NCBI RefSeq assembly: GCF_003026395.1
Contig: NZ_PYOO01000001.1
Span: 248,001-312,000, forward strand
From: Photobacterium iliopiscarium
GTDB lineage: Bacteria; Pseudomonadota; Gammaproteobacteria; Enterobacterales; Vibrionaceae
Direction: 5' to 3'
Length of the DNA stretch: 64,000 bases
Shown here: positions 36,003 to 43,108 of the stretch, in pieces
Layout of the letters: the number at the start of each line of letters is the position of its first letter
Position numbering within the stretch: position 1 is the stretch's first letter
The notes under the pieces: model-generated
What the model was told of the DNA's origin: nothing
What the model saw: the letters and a program-made list of their open reading frames with translations, nothing else
Databases searched by the model: none
Made by a program: the position numbers and the translations under genes

Positions 36003-37913
36003 ATGAGTACACTAGCTAAAATTATTAATTCATCGTCATCAGATATAAATGTTGAACTCAAAAGAGCTTTTCGCCCACTGAGTCCAAATATTGATATCAC
36101 CGACAACGAAGATATCGCTCTCATCATTTTAACGAACCTAGCCGCAAAAGTAGACGCAAAAAAAAATTTGACCGATAGAGAAAACTGTAAAAAAAAATTA
36201 AAAGATAACAACTGGTGGTCACGTTGTATTAATACAATGAAATTTCGACAAAGCCACAATGTTAAATTTCCCGAGATAAAAGCAACCGGAATAATTAGAG
36301 CTCACCCAATGGGTGAAATACCCAAGTACTTACTATCTTCTTCAAAATTAAAACAAAAAACTTTGGCTTATGCGAATGATTCAAAGGATGTCAGTGTCGC
36401 TAATTTTTTAATCAGTGAATTTATCTTGCACGGCAAAATTTGTTGCTTGGGCGTCTTGCTTACAGATGAGCAGCATCCTCTCTGGGATCGTTTAACAAAA
36501 CTGGGCTGTTATCAAAAAACACGCAAGTACGTAGCAAAACAACTTAAAAAAATTCCAAATTCTTGTATTGAAGTACAGCTAGGTGCTAATTCTGTTCGAC
36601 AGATTTCATTACCTGACGGGAATAACTCTTACTTATCTCTATCCCCTGTTACCTCTCAAACAATGCAGAGTTCATGCTATCAGTCTCTTCATAAACACTA
36701 TTGGTTAAGTAAAATTACCCGTTATAGCAGAGCTTCAAATATGGGTGTACTTCCGATGACCTGCGGTGGAACATTACGCATGTTAAGTCATACTATAAGC
36801 TTTGAAGATGTCAAACATTGCCAAATATCGCCCAACTCATCTTGGTTAACTAAAGATTCAATACAAGCTTTCTACGACTATTTTGATTCTTCAAACTGGA
36901 TGATGCCTCACATTCAAAAGCAACAAAAGTTAAAAATACTAAAAATCACAATCACAGAAATGATATCTCGTTGGTTAGCATTACAAAAAAACACAATACA
37001 ACATAATCAGTTAGAGCTTGTACATAAACTAAATTTCGATCTATCAAATACAAAATCCTTAAGACAATTTGCCTACGATCCAAAAACAACTAGATTTCTA
37101 TTTACCTTAATTGAAAATAGATCAAACACACAGCAACCTAATGAGAACTTTGATAATCAATATCTTCTTTTGCCTCAAATTTCTGTTTGTGGTGCATCTG
37201 CTATGAGTTCATCCATCACTATTGGAATACCCTCTTTAACCGCATTTTATGGCTTTATTCATGCATTTGAGCGAAACATGCAAAAGGTCTTTTCAAACCT
37301 AAAAGTCGATTCATTTGCTATCTGCATTCATACTTTTCACTTACAAAAAAGAGGGATGACTAGGGAAAGTATAATAAAATTGACAAGTAATATATCTTCC
37401 CCTGCAACTCATGATGAATGGCATTGTGATCTGAAATTTAGTCTGGCTCTCAAAGTAAATAATCTTACTCACCTCAACCAAAGCGAAATATTGTATGCAT
37501 TGCCAAAACGACTTGCTGGAGGCTACGCAAGAATAAATATAGATGACATAAAGACGATTCAAGTATCTTCTAGCTTTAAGGATTTGGTTAAACAAATACC
37601 CACTTTTCAAGGACAATGGCTATCCTTATACAAGGCGAAAATTGATTCCTTTGAAAGCATTATTCAACAAATAAAAGCATCGCAAAATATAATCCCAACT
37701 TGTGTTGGATATCATTACCTAGAAAAGCCGACAGAACGCACTTTTGCCCTAAGAGACTACAAACATGCGTTTGCTGAGCCTATCATTGGTCTCATCAAAC
37801 CAATAACTATTAAAGAAGATACAAGTTTGCATGATTTGTTTTGGGACCAAATTAACAAGCCACACTACACCACAATAGAGACAAGGAATATGAATAATGA
37901 AGCTCCCTATTAG
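36003..37913 (+). CDS. cas8: Cas8f-Cas5f fusion (Cascade large subunit)
   Basis: 636 aa, the fused Cas8/Cas5 of type I-F3, which recognises the PAM and holds the crRNA 5' handle. It is recognised mainly by position between tniQ and cas7, by length, and by segments such as AHPMGEIPKYL and the C-terminal Cas5-like part. It overlaps cas7 by 17 nt. No nuclease subunit follows, as expected for a transposition-only Cascade. Confidence 0.88.
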   Translation: MSTLAKIINSSSSDINVELKRAFRPLSPNIDITDNEDIALIILTNLAAKVDAKKNLTDRENCKKKLKDNNWWSRCINTMKFRQSHNVKFPEIKATGIIRAHPMGEIPKYLLSSSKLKQKTLAYANDSKDVSVANFLISEFILHGKICCLGVLLTDEQHPLWDRLTKLGCYQKTRKYVAKQLKKIPNSCIEVQLGANSVRQISLPDGNNSYLSLSPVTSQTMQSSCYQSLHKHYWLSKITRYSRASNMGVLPMTCGGTLRMLSHTISFEDVKHCQISPNSSWLTKDSIQAFYDYFDSSNWMMPHIQKQQKLKILKITITEMISRWLALQKNTIQHNQLELVHKLNFDLSNTKSLRQFAYDPKTTRFLFTLIENRSNTQQPNENFDNQYLLLPQISVCGASAMSSSITIGIPSLTAFYGFIHAFERNMQKVFSNLKVDSFAICIHTFHLQKRGMTRESIIKLTSNISSPATHDEWHCDLKFSLALKVNNLTHLNQSEILYALPKRLAGGYARINIDDIKTIQVSSSFKDLVKQIPTFQGQWLSLYKAKIDSFESIIQQIKASQNIIPTCVGYHYLEKPTERTFALRDYKHAFAEPIIGLIKPITIKEDTSLHDLFWDQINKPHYTTIETRNMNNEAPY

Positions 37914-38946
37914 TCTTGCTTATGAACGATCAATCCATCCCAGCGATGTTTGCTTTTTTACCATTTGGCCAGATGGAAATAAAGCCCCTTTATCTTTTAT
38001 GAGCCGAACAGTACTTGGTCAAATGGAAACCGCATCACTCGCTTACGATACTAAAGGAAACCCTAAACAAACGGCTACTCCTGAAGTTCTTGCACAAGGA
38101 AACCCTCATCATATGGATTTCTGTAGCGTTCCCTTTGGCGCAGAGCATATTGAATGCGTTTTTTCAGTTTCATTCTCTTCAGAGCTTCGCAAACCTTACA
38201 AGTGTAGCGAGCCTGAGGTTAAAAACACTTTGATTGAGCTGGTCAAATTATATGAGTCAAAAATCGGTTGGGATGAACTCGCAGGTCGGTTTCTAACCAA
38301 TATTTGTCAAGGAAAATGGTTGTGGAAAAACACGAAAAAAACGTACCAACTAAATATTGAAATTAAACCTTGGCCTTGGAAAAATAACCCCGTCATTTTC
38401 GAAGATATTAGAACAAATTACAGTACTTATAATGACTGCCAATCTGATACCAAATGGCAAGAATTAAAACAACTCATCATCAATGCTTTCTCCTCAAAAA
38501 ATGGCCTCGCTATTTTCGAGATAAAAGCACAATTAACTCTACCAACAAATGCTGAGCTTTACCCAAGCCAAGCATTTATTGAAAAAGATAAGAAAGAAAA
38601 AAAACATCAATCTAGCCGTATATTTCAACATACATCAATCAATGGACAAAAAAGCCCTATCATAGGCTGCTATAAAGCAGGAGCTGGCATTTTTATGATT
38701 GATGATTGGTACCCTAATGCAGAAGAACCTATTCGTATAGGGAGATTCGGTGTACACCAACAAGATGTAACTTGCTATCGCCCCCCTTCAACTCATCAAG
38801 ATCTCTTTTCTTTATTGGAGCAGTCTGAAAAATATATAGCTTTATTAAAAAATAGAAAAAAAACACCTCAAAAAACAATAAATGAACTGCACTTTTTAAT
38901 GGCTAACCTTATCAAAGGCGGGTTGTTCCAGCATAAAGGAGAATAA
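37897..38946 (+). CDS. cas7: Cas7f backbone protein
   Basis: 349 aa. Type I-F Cas7 (Csy3-like) begins with a short LPISLAYERSIHPSDVCFF stretch and later has the glycine-containing RNA-binding loops (IGRFGVHQQDVTCYRP near residue 285). Six copies coat the crRNA spacer and flip out every sixth base. The start codon overlaps the end of cas8, with AAGGA as ribosome site. Confidence 0.9.
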   Translation: MKLPISLAYERSIHPSDVCFFTIWPDGNKAPLSFMSRTVLGQMETASLAYDTKGNPKQTATPEVLAQGNPHHMDFCSVPFGAEHIECVFSVSFSSELRKPYKCSEPEVKNTLIELVKLYESKIGWDELAGRFLTNICQGKWLWKNTKKTYQLNIEIKPWPWKNNPVIFEDIRTNYSTYNDCQSDTKWQELKQLIINAFSSKNGLAIFEIKAQLTLPTNAELYPSQAFIEKDKKEKKHQSSRIFQHTSINGQKSPIIGCYKAGAGIFMIDDWYPNAEEPIRIGRFGVHQQDVTCYRPPSTHQDLFSLLEQSEKYIALLKNRKKTPQKTINELHFLMANLIKGGLFQHKGE

Positions 38947-38949
38947 ACC

Positions 38950-39549
38950 ATGGATTGGTACTATAAAACGATTCGATTTATTCCGACTAATTGCAATAAT
39001 GAATTTCTAGCAGCTAAGTGTATCAATATATTACACGGTTTTAGCTACCGTTATGATACTCACTCTATTGGTATTTCTTTTCCAAACTGGTGTAATGAGA
39101 CCGTAGGAGATCGGATTTCATTTGTAAGCATCGAAAAAATGGCATTAGATTACCTACTCACTCAAAATTACTTTAAAGAAATGCAAGATCTTGGTTACTT
39201 CGATATATCAAAAACATTGATTGTTCCAATTGAATGTAACTTTGCATGTTTTAAGCGTTATCAAAAGATCGACAAATCGTCAGCGGCTGGTTTTCATCGA
39301 AAGATAAAGAGGCTTGCTAAAAGAGCGCATAATAGAGGTGAGGTTTTTGATAACAAGAAGTATAACATTTACAAACAATGCGATATTGGACACTATCATT
39401 CATTAGCAGAAGAAAGTAAAAGTAAAGGGTATGGATTTAGATTAAACATTCAAAGAACTAATGAAATCAGCATCAATAATATACCTATTTTTAGTAGCTA
39501 TGGATTAGCAAACACAGCACACGCATTACAATCTGTTCCCATAATTTAA
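38950..39549 (+). CDS. cas6: Cas6f crRNA endoribonuclease
   Basis: 199 aa (Csy4-like). It starts MDWYYKTIRFIP, typical of Cas6f, with a ferredoxin-like fold, a basic helix (FHRKIKRLAKRAHNRGEVF) for repeat binding and a C-terminal half with FSSYGLAN near the end. It cuts within each repeat 3' of the hairpin and stays bound; it also contacts TniQ. GGAG precedes the ATG, four bases after cas7. The CRISPR array follows 128 bp downstream on the same strand. Confidence 0.92.
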   Translation: MDWYYKTIRFIPTNCNNEFLAAKCINILHGFSYRYDTHSIGISFPNWCNETVGDRISFVSIEKMALDYLLTQNYFKEMQDLGYFDISKTLIVPIECNFACFKRYQKIDKSSAAGFHRKIKRLAKRAHNRGEVFDNKKYNIYKQCDIGHYHSLAEESKSKGYGFRLNIQRTNEISINNIPIFSSYGLANTAHALQSVPII

Positions 39550-39677
39550 CCCTTTTATTTTGACTATTCCTAATCTATTGATTTTATGGGTTTTATAATC
39601 TAGCAAAAATTTAGGGTCTCTTATTGGTTTTTTATCTAACCATCTGATAATAAAGAGCTATATTTAAATTAGCTACA

Positions 39678-40126
39678 GTGTACTGCCGAGTAGGCAACTG
39701 ATAACATGGTTATTACTTCTAACCATGCTTGTCGCATGTGTACTGCCGAGTAGGCAACTGATAACAAAAATTACCGAAAAAAGCAAAAATAGATTTAGTG
39801 TACTGCCGAGTAGGCAACTGATAACGTAACGGAAAGGTGATTGCTGATGCTACTAACGTGTACTGCCGAGTAGGCAACTGATAACGTATACAGTTCTTTT
39901 TCGGCAATAATGATTTAAGTGTACTGCCGAGTAGGCAACTGATAACAATATATCCCCGCCCCTGATGCGGAAGAAAATGTGTACTGCCGAGTAGGCAGCT
40001 GATAACAAAGTCCGTTTGCTGCTAATAATGCCTTACTTGTGTACTGCCGAGTAGGCAGCTGATAACGCAAAACGCATCAAAACCTGACACTTGCACATGT
40101 GTACTGCCGAGTAGGTACATTTATCA
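39678..40126 (+). CRISPR. Type I-F3 CRISPR array: 8 repeats, 7 spacers
   Basis: 28-bp repeats (GTGTACTGCCGAGTAGG then CAACTGATAAC) start at 39678, 39738, 39798, 39858, 39919, 39979, 40039 and 40099. The CTGCC / GGCA arms form the Cas6f hairpin; CTGATAAC is the crRNA 5' handle. Repeats 6 and 7 carry A-to-G at position 20; repeat 8 is degenerate after GTAGG, marking the downstream end. Spacers are 32 bp, except spacer 4, which is 33 bp. Spacer 1 (39706-39737) matches batD perfectly. I found no window match by eye for the other six. 39550-39677 is AT-rich leader. Confidence 0.97.
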
Positions 40127-40146
40127 TTAACATTGTAGTTATATCC

Positions 40147-40173
40147 ACAAACAGCCAAGAGGCTGTTTGTTTT
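40147..40173 (+). terminator. Terminator of the CRISPR array
   Basis: Perfect 10-bp stem ACAAACAGCC / GGCTGTTTGT with loop AAGA and a TTTT tail, just after the degenerate last repeat. Its 3' arm overlaps the -35 box of the guide promoter. Confidence 0.92.
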
Positions 40174-40197
40174 AATTGCGATTGAGGACTATAATCC
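40167..40197 (+). promoter_or_regulatory. Promoter and putative Xre operator of the atypical guide RNA
   Basis: -35 TTGTTT (40167-40172), 17-bp spacer, -10 TATAAT (40190-40195) inside GGACTATAATCC (40186-40197). The 12-bp block is the same as at 32744-32755 beside xre. Repression by Xre is known for I-F3 guides; the operator assignment here is inferred from sequence sharing. Confidence 0.82.
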
Positions 40198-40285
40198 CCA
40201 TTACTACTGAAAAGTAGCTGATAAAAAACGAGCCACATTTATACGAGTTCAAGATCAATATACTGCTGAATAAGTAGATAATTAA
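40198..40285 (+). ncRNA. Atypical guide RNA for the guaC attachment site
   Basis: A diverged repeat (ACTACTGAAAAGTAGCTGATAAA, first part at about 40203; handle CTGATAAA at 40218-40225), a 32-bp spacer at 40226-40257, and a second diverged repeat starting ATATACTGCTGAATAAGTAG (40258-40285). The spacer matches the guaC 3' end at 24/32 positions. Diverged repeats privatise such guides for transposition in known I-F3 systems. Confidence 0.93.
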
Positions 40286-40434
40286 GGGTATATTCTTCCT
40301 CGCATCACACTCAAGTACAAAACTGATTGATATACTTTCGAGTGTGATGCTTATTTTCTAAAGATTAACCCCATTTACCTAATACAATTCCCCCCCTATC
40401 CTATCCTACTTCAGGTTTTTCAACGTAAATTTTG

Positions 40435-40700
40435 TAACTCGTTTATGCCCCATTACTGTTTAGATCAAATACTCATTCATATCGTATTAACATGATTTTG
40501 GATTAGTTTTATTTATATATTCATAGTTAATTATGAGTTACATAATACATTTCTTACTTTCTACATTTCAAATAAACACTTTGAAACAAAATAGTGCAAC
40601 CAAGATCATGATATTTATGAATTAAATTGATTATGATTGTAGGTTTTTAGGGGCATTCTTTTGCGTGAAAGTAAGAATGCTGATTAATAAGCTGTTATGT
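40435..40700 (+). repeat. Cassette leader repeat, copy D
   Basis: Plus-strand copy of the leader. GCCCC edge, 40-bp core at 40466-40505, then about 190 bp matching leader B, ending GAATGCTGATTAATAAGCTGTTA at 40676-40698. The genes that follow differ completely from those after copies A and B. 40286-40434 holds nothing recognised. Confidence 0.85.
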
Positions 40701-40732
40701 GGCTCTTCTATTAAAATGTCAGGATTTTAAAA

Positions 40733-41020
40733 TTGAATAAAACAATGAAATTACTGAGGAATTTTTTCCTTTCTCTGTTTTTTATGGGTAGTGCAGTTGG
40801 AGTCGGTATCATTGTGGATTGCTATGACTTGGGTATACCAACGAGTCAAAGTGTACTAGCTCTTGGGTCGGCTTTTTGCTTTGCTGTTGCAACATTGGGG
40901 CGACTTGGGTGGACTGAGCAAACGTGGAAAGGAGAAACCTTTGTTGAACGATTAGATGATTGGGTATTTTATATTATGTATTGGATAGGTATGTATTTGG
41001 CAACTGTCTCAATAATCTAG
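40733..41020 (+). CDS. Small membrane protein cassette gene, 95 aa
   Basis: TTG start at 40733 with AGGA upstream (an ATG at 40745 is possible). Three hydrophobic segments: NFFLSLFFMGSAVGVGIIV, VLALGSAFCFAVATL and WVFYIMYWIGMYLATVSII. It is a typical integron-cassette membrane protein of unknown role. It is the first gene after leader D and ends just before a shrunken attC junction. Confidence 0.65.
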   Translation: MNKTMKLLRNFFLSLFFMGSAVGVGIIVDCYDLGIPTSQSVLALGSAFCFAVATLGRLGWTEQTWKGETFVERLDDWVFYIMYWIGMYLATVSII

Positions 41021-41027
41021 AAAGTCC

Positions 41028-41050
41028 GCCACATAACAAGGCGTTAAGCA
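41028..41050 (+). other. Shrunken attC-like junction
   Basis: CCGCCACATAACAAGGCGTTAAGC: an R''-like ATAACA placed directly against GCGTTAAGC (GTTAAGC fits GTTRRRY), with the central hairpin missing. It resembles the junction at 20304-20325. Confidence 0.6.
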
Positions 41051-41071
41051 TTTCCACATATAAGATAGATA

Positions 41072-41836
41072 ATGTTAGAAAAAGAAAAAGTGCAGAAAAT
41101 TATTGATGGTGCAATTGCGAAGACTCAGCAGGAAGCAAACAAATATACCTATCCGGTATTCGTAGCTGACGAAAGAGAAAAACCAGATCTTATTGCATCC
41201 AGTGTTGTTATTAAAGTTGATGGTAAAAATTACCTAGTAACGGCTTCTCATGTTTTGCAGCAAGTGCTGAACATCAAGAGTCAATTTTTTCTCGGGGTTA
41301 ATAATAAATATGTCGAGATAGAGGGGGAATTTATATATTCAAGTCATGATGTCAAAGATCATTTTGATATAGCCTTTGTTGAACTGAGTGACGAATTTAT
41401 TGAAGAAAATCAGATTGTAGTTCTGGATGAGTCAAGGCTCGTGACTCATGATAACTTTGGGTCTGTACATTTGGCACTACTTCATGGGTTTCCTAACACT
41501 AAAAATAAGCAATCTAAAGCCTTACTAGGAACCACAGCATTTAAAGTTTCTGGTTTTGCATATGGTGGTGTTATCAAAGATGACTTTGAGGACTGGGAAG
41601 ACTTGGGTAAGTTACCATCACTTCACACATGCATGACCTATTCAAGAACAAAGGACAATAACAAGCCCGTTAGTCCAAGTGGCTTTAGTGGAGGTGGTTT
41701 ATGGATTGTGCCATCTGTACATGAATTAGATAAGTATTATCTAGACTCAATTCTTATCGAATACTATAAACATCATAATGTTACATTTTCGACAAAAGTG
41801 GATAGTGTTATTGAATTTATAAAAAATAATGCTTAA
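41072..41836 (+). CDS. Trypsin-like serine protease, cassette-borne
   Basis: 254 aa. The S1 catalytic triad is visible in order: His60 in VTASHVLQ, Asp99 in DHFDIAFVEL and Ser206 in SGFSGGGLW (GxSGG type). No signal peptide, so it acts in the cytoplasm. Cytoplasmic trypsin-like domains occur as effectors in bacterial defence, mostly fused to STAND or other sensors; here it is alone. It lies between a small membrane protein and a small ORF in the same cassette unit. Confidence 0.82.
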   Translation: MLEKEKVQKIIDGAIAKTQQEANKYTYPVFVADEREKPDLIASSVVIKVDGKNYLVTASHVLQQVLNIKSQFFLGVNNKYVEIEGEFIYSSHDVKDHFDIAFVELSDEFIEENQIVVLDESRLVTHDNFGSVHLALLHGFPNTKNKQSKALLGTTAFKVSGFAYGGVIKDDFEDWEDLGKLPSLHTCMTYSRTKDNNKPVSPSGFSGGGLWIVPSVHELDKYYLDSILIEYYKHHNVTFSTKVDSVIEFIKNNA

Positions 41837-41918
41837 CAAAGCCATCAAGTTTTCGTTTTTAAACCAGAATGATATTGATGAATTTACTGAAGAACATTCA
41901 GATATATCTCCGTACTAA
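41829..41918 (+). CDS. Possible 29-aa ORF overlapping the protease stop
   Basis: ATG overlaps the protease stop region (ATGCTTAA), giving 29 acidic residues ending EEHSDISPY. It could be a translationally coupled small protein or the remnant of a deleted gene. Coding evidence is weak. Confidence 0.3.
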   Translation: MLNKAIKFSFLNQNDIDEFTEEHSDISPY

Positions 41919-41921
41919 AAA

Positions 41922-41994
41922 TGCTAACAAACTTTTTAAGATGATATGCAGCGGCATCGGTATTGCGTTGCTCACACCTTAAAAGGGCGTCATG
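41922..41994 (+). other. attC-like site (about 73 bp)
   Basis: GCTAACAAACTTTTTAAG at the left and CCTTAAAAGGGCGTCATG at the right; the TTTTTAAG / CTTAAAAG L boxes are complementary and the interior is palindromic in part. The R' core (GTCATGT) is degenerate. Confidence 0.65.
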
Positions 41995-42036
41995 TTTTTT
42001 CGAGTTTAGTAAACCTTTATGAATAGGGAAAATATT

Positions 42037-42267
42037 ATGGGAACAATTAAAGATGGAAAATCGAGCTCATTTCAACTTGAGCTTGGTAAGCCTGGAAAGA
42101 TAAAAGTTAATGCCCCTTGTCGCTTTGAAATTAAAATGTCTAGTGGAAGTATAATTGAAGGGTTAATTACTCCAAATAATCCATTAACAATTACATCGCA
42201 AGGTGACATTGAAGATATTAATGTTTACATAGATGAAAACTCTGTTAGGCCGTTAGAGTCGGTCTAA
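42037..42267 (+). CDS. Unknown cassette gene, 76 aa
   Basis: Start at 42037 preferred (AGGGA upstream); the frame opens at 42019. Small soluble beta-rich protein (LELGKPGKIKVNAPCRFEIKM), no membrane segment. Not recognised. It is the last gene of the unit, followed at once by an attC. Confidence 0.6.
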   Translation: MGTIKDGKSSSFQLELGKPGKIKVNAPCRFEIKMSSGSIIEGLITPNNPLTITSQGDIEDINVYIDENSVRPLESV

Positions 42268-42268
42268 A

Positions 42269-42318
42269 CATAACAAGCGCCTGCAATCTGACCTCCGGCA
42301 GTTGATGCGGGCGTTGAT
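42269..42318 (+). other. attC-like site (about 50 bp)
   Basis: CATAACAAGCGCCTGCA at the left and TGCGGGCGTTGATT at the right pair with few mismatches; CTCCGG sits in the loop region. It starts just after the stop of the 42037 gene. Confidence 0.7.
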
Positions 42319-42319
42319 T

Positions 42320-42520
42320 ATTTTTTCTAATACCTACCATCCTAAATAAAGCAAATTATCTAACTAATTTCTGTCCACAAGTGAGTTAGCTAACTCATAA
42401 TTGTCTCATTTAAGTTAGTCACTGATACTAGCTCATCCCCCTAGTATCAGAATTGTTTCAACCACAGCGAGAATCTTACAATATTCAATACTAATGCCAT
42501 AAATATACTTAAACAGTAAA
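42320..42520 (+). repeat. Cassette trailer repeat, copy D
   Basis: CTAATACCTACC, AATTTCTGTCCAC, GAGTTAGCTAACTC and then AATCTTACA...CAATACTAATGCCAT. The same series is found at 45355-45510, outside the transposon. No gene between 42268 and 43108. Confidence 0.78.
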
Positions 42521-42576
42521 AAAGATGTAAGTAACTTTCTTACAATCAATCTTCATAATTAGTAATAAACCTATGA

Positions 42577-42684
42577 AAATATCAACTTATGGTTGTTTTG
42601 AATAATATCAACATATGGTTGTATTTTTATTAAGAAATTGATTTATATAAAAATATTGAATATCAAGTTATGGTTGTATCAACA
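42577..42684 (-). other. Right (cas-side) transposon end with three TnsB-type sites
   Basis: Inverted copies of the left-end site at 42577-42595, 42604-42622 and 42659-42684, the last running to the terminal ATCAACA. Spacing is wider than at the left end, the asymmetry normal for Tn7-like elements. Confidence 0.92.
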
Positions 42685-42689
42685 AATAG
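42685..42689. repeat. Target-site duplication, right copy (AATAG)
   Basis: AATAG directly after the terminal ACA of the element, identical to 13740-13744. Confidence 0.95.
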
Positions 42690-42716
42690 TATTGAAACAG
42701 CCTTATAAAGCTATAT

Positions 42717-42756
42717 AAAGCCAGAGAAAGATAATGATCTTGCTCTGGCTTTTTTA
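42717..42756 (+). terminator. Original guaC terminator, displaced by the CAST
   Basis: AAAGCCAGAG / CTCTGGCTTT stem followed by TTTT. In the empty site it would lie about 50 bp after the guaC stop; the insertion has moved it 29 kb away. Confidence 0.88.
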
Positions 42757-42777
42757 TTGTCTTTTTTTAACAACAAC

Positions 42778-42822
42778 CGTCATTCCCTACAGTAAATGCC
42801 CACGAGGGCGATAGGGAATCTA
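42778..42822. repeat. REP-like hairpin
   Basis: GTCATTCCCTA and TAGGGAATC as outer arms, with GCCC / GGGC inside. It has the form of Vibrionaceae REP-type palindromes. Confidence 0.55.
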
Positions 42823-42854
42823 TTTACAGAATGTTGAAACATTAAAGCGTTTAA

Positions 42855-43050
42855 CAACCAAGTTAGCTCGTTTTTGCCCCAAAACTTGTTAGATCAAATA
42901 CTCATTTATATTGTATTAACGTTATTTTGGATTAGTTTTAATAATAATTTTAATCTTGCGGTTTAAAAATGAGTTTTTTATTATCCTTTTTTTTTGCGCA
43001 AGAAAGTGTAATGAATGTTATTTAGGTGCAAAAGCACAGTTGATTTTATC
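42855..43050 (+). repeat. Cassette leader repeat, copy C, outside the transposon
   Basis: GTTAGCTCGTTTTTGCCCC edge, 40-bp core at 42895-42934 (a few mismatches), then GCGCAAGAAAGTGTAATG... matching the GCGTGAAAGTAAGAATG segment of copies B and D. It precedes the NACHT gene. Confidence 0.8.
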
Positions 43051-43108
43051 TATTTATTAATGCCTTTATGCTGTATTTTATTTTGGTAATTTAATTTTTA
43101 GCATTTAT

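Larger units (their letters stand above)
13745..42684 (+). mobile_element. Type I-F3 CRISPR-associated Tn7-like transposon at guaC
   Basis: 28,940 bp with TGT...ACA ends, matching terminal 26-bp inverted repeats, three TnsB-type sites at each end and a 5-bp duplication. It contains tnsA, tnsB and tnsC; cargo; xre; a winged-helix and a helicase gene; tniQ-cas8/5-cas7-cas6; an 8-repeat array; and an atypical guide. Lack of cas1 and cas2/3 means it cannot take up spacers or cut targets itself, as in all known I-F3 elements. All core genes are full length with intact active sites, so it is probably mobile. Confidence 0.97.

Noticed and set aside
39719-39907. 62-aa minus-strand frame across the CRISPR array
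   Set aside because: It translates the repeats and spacers; the array explains it.
39766-40098. Window matches for spacers 2-7
   Set aside because: Scanning by eye on both strands gave no convincing match; a BLAST search is needed to find their sources.
41829-41918. 29-aa ORF as a certain gene
   Set aside because: Kept only as a low-confidence feature; it may be a remnant, since nothing beyond the stop overlap supports it.
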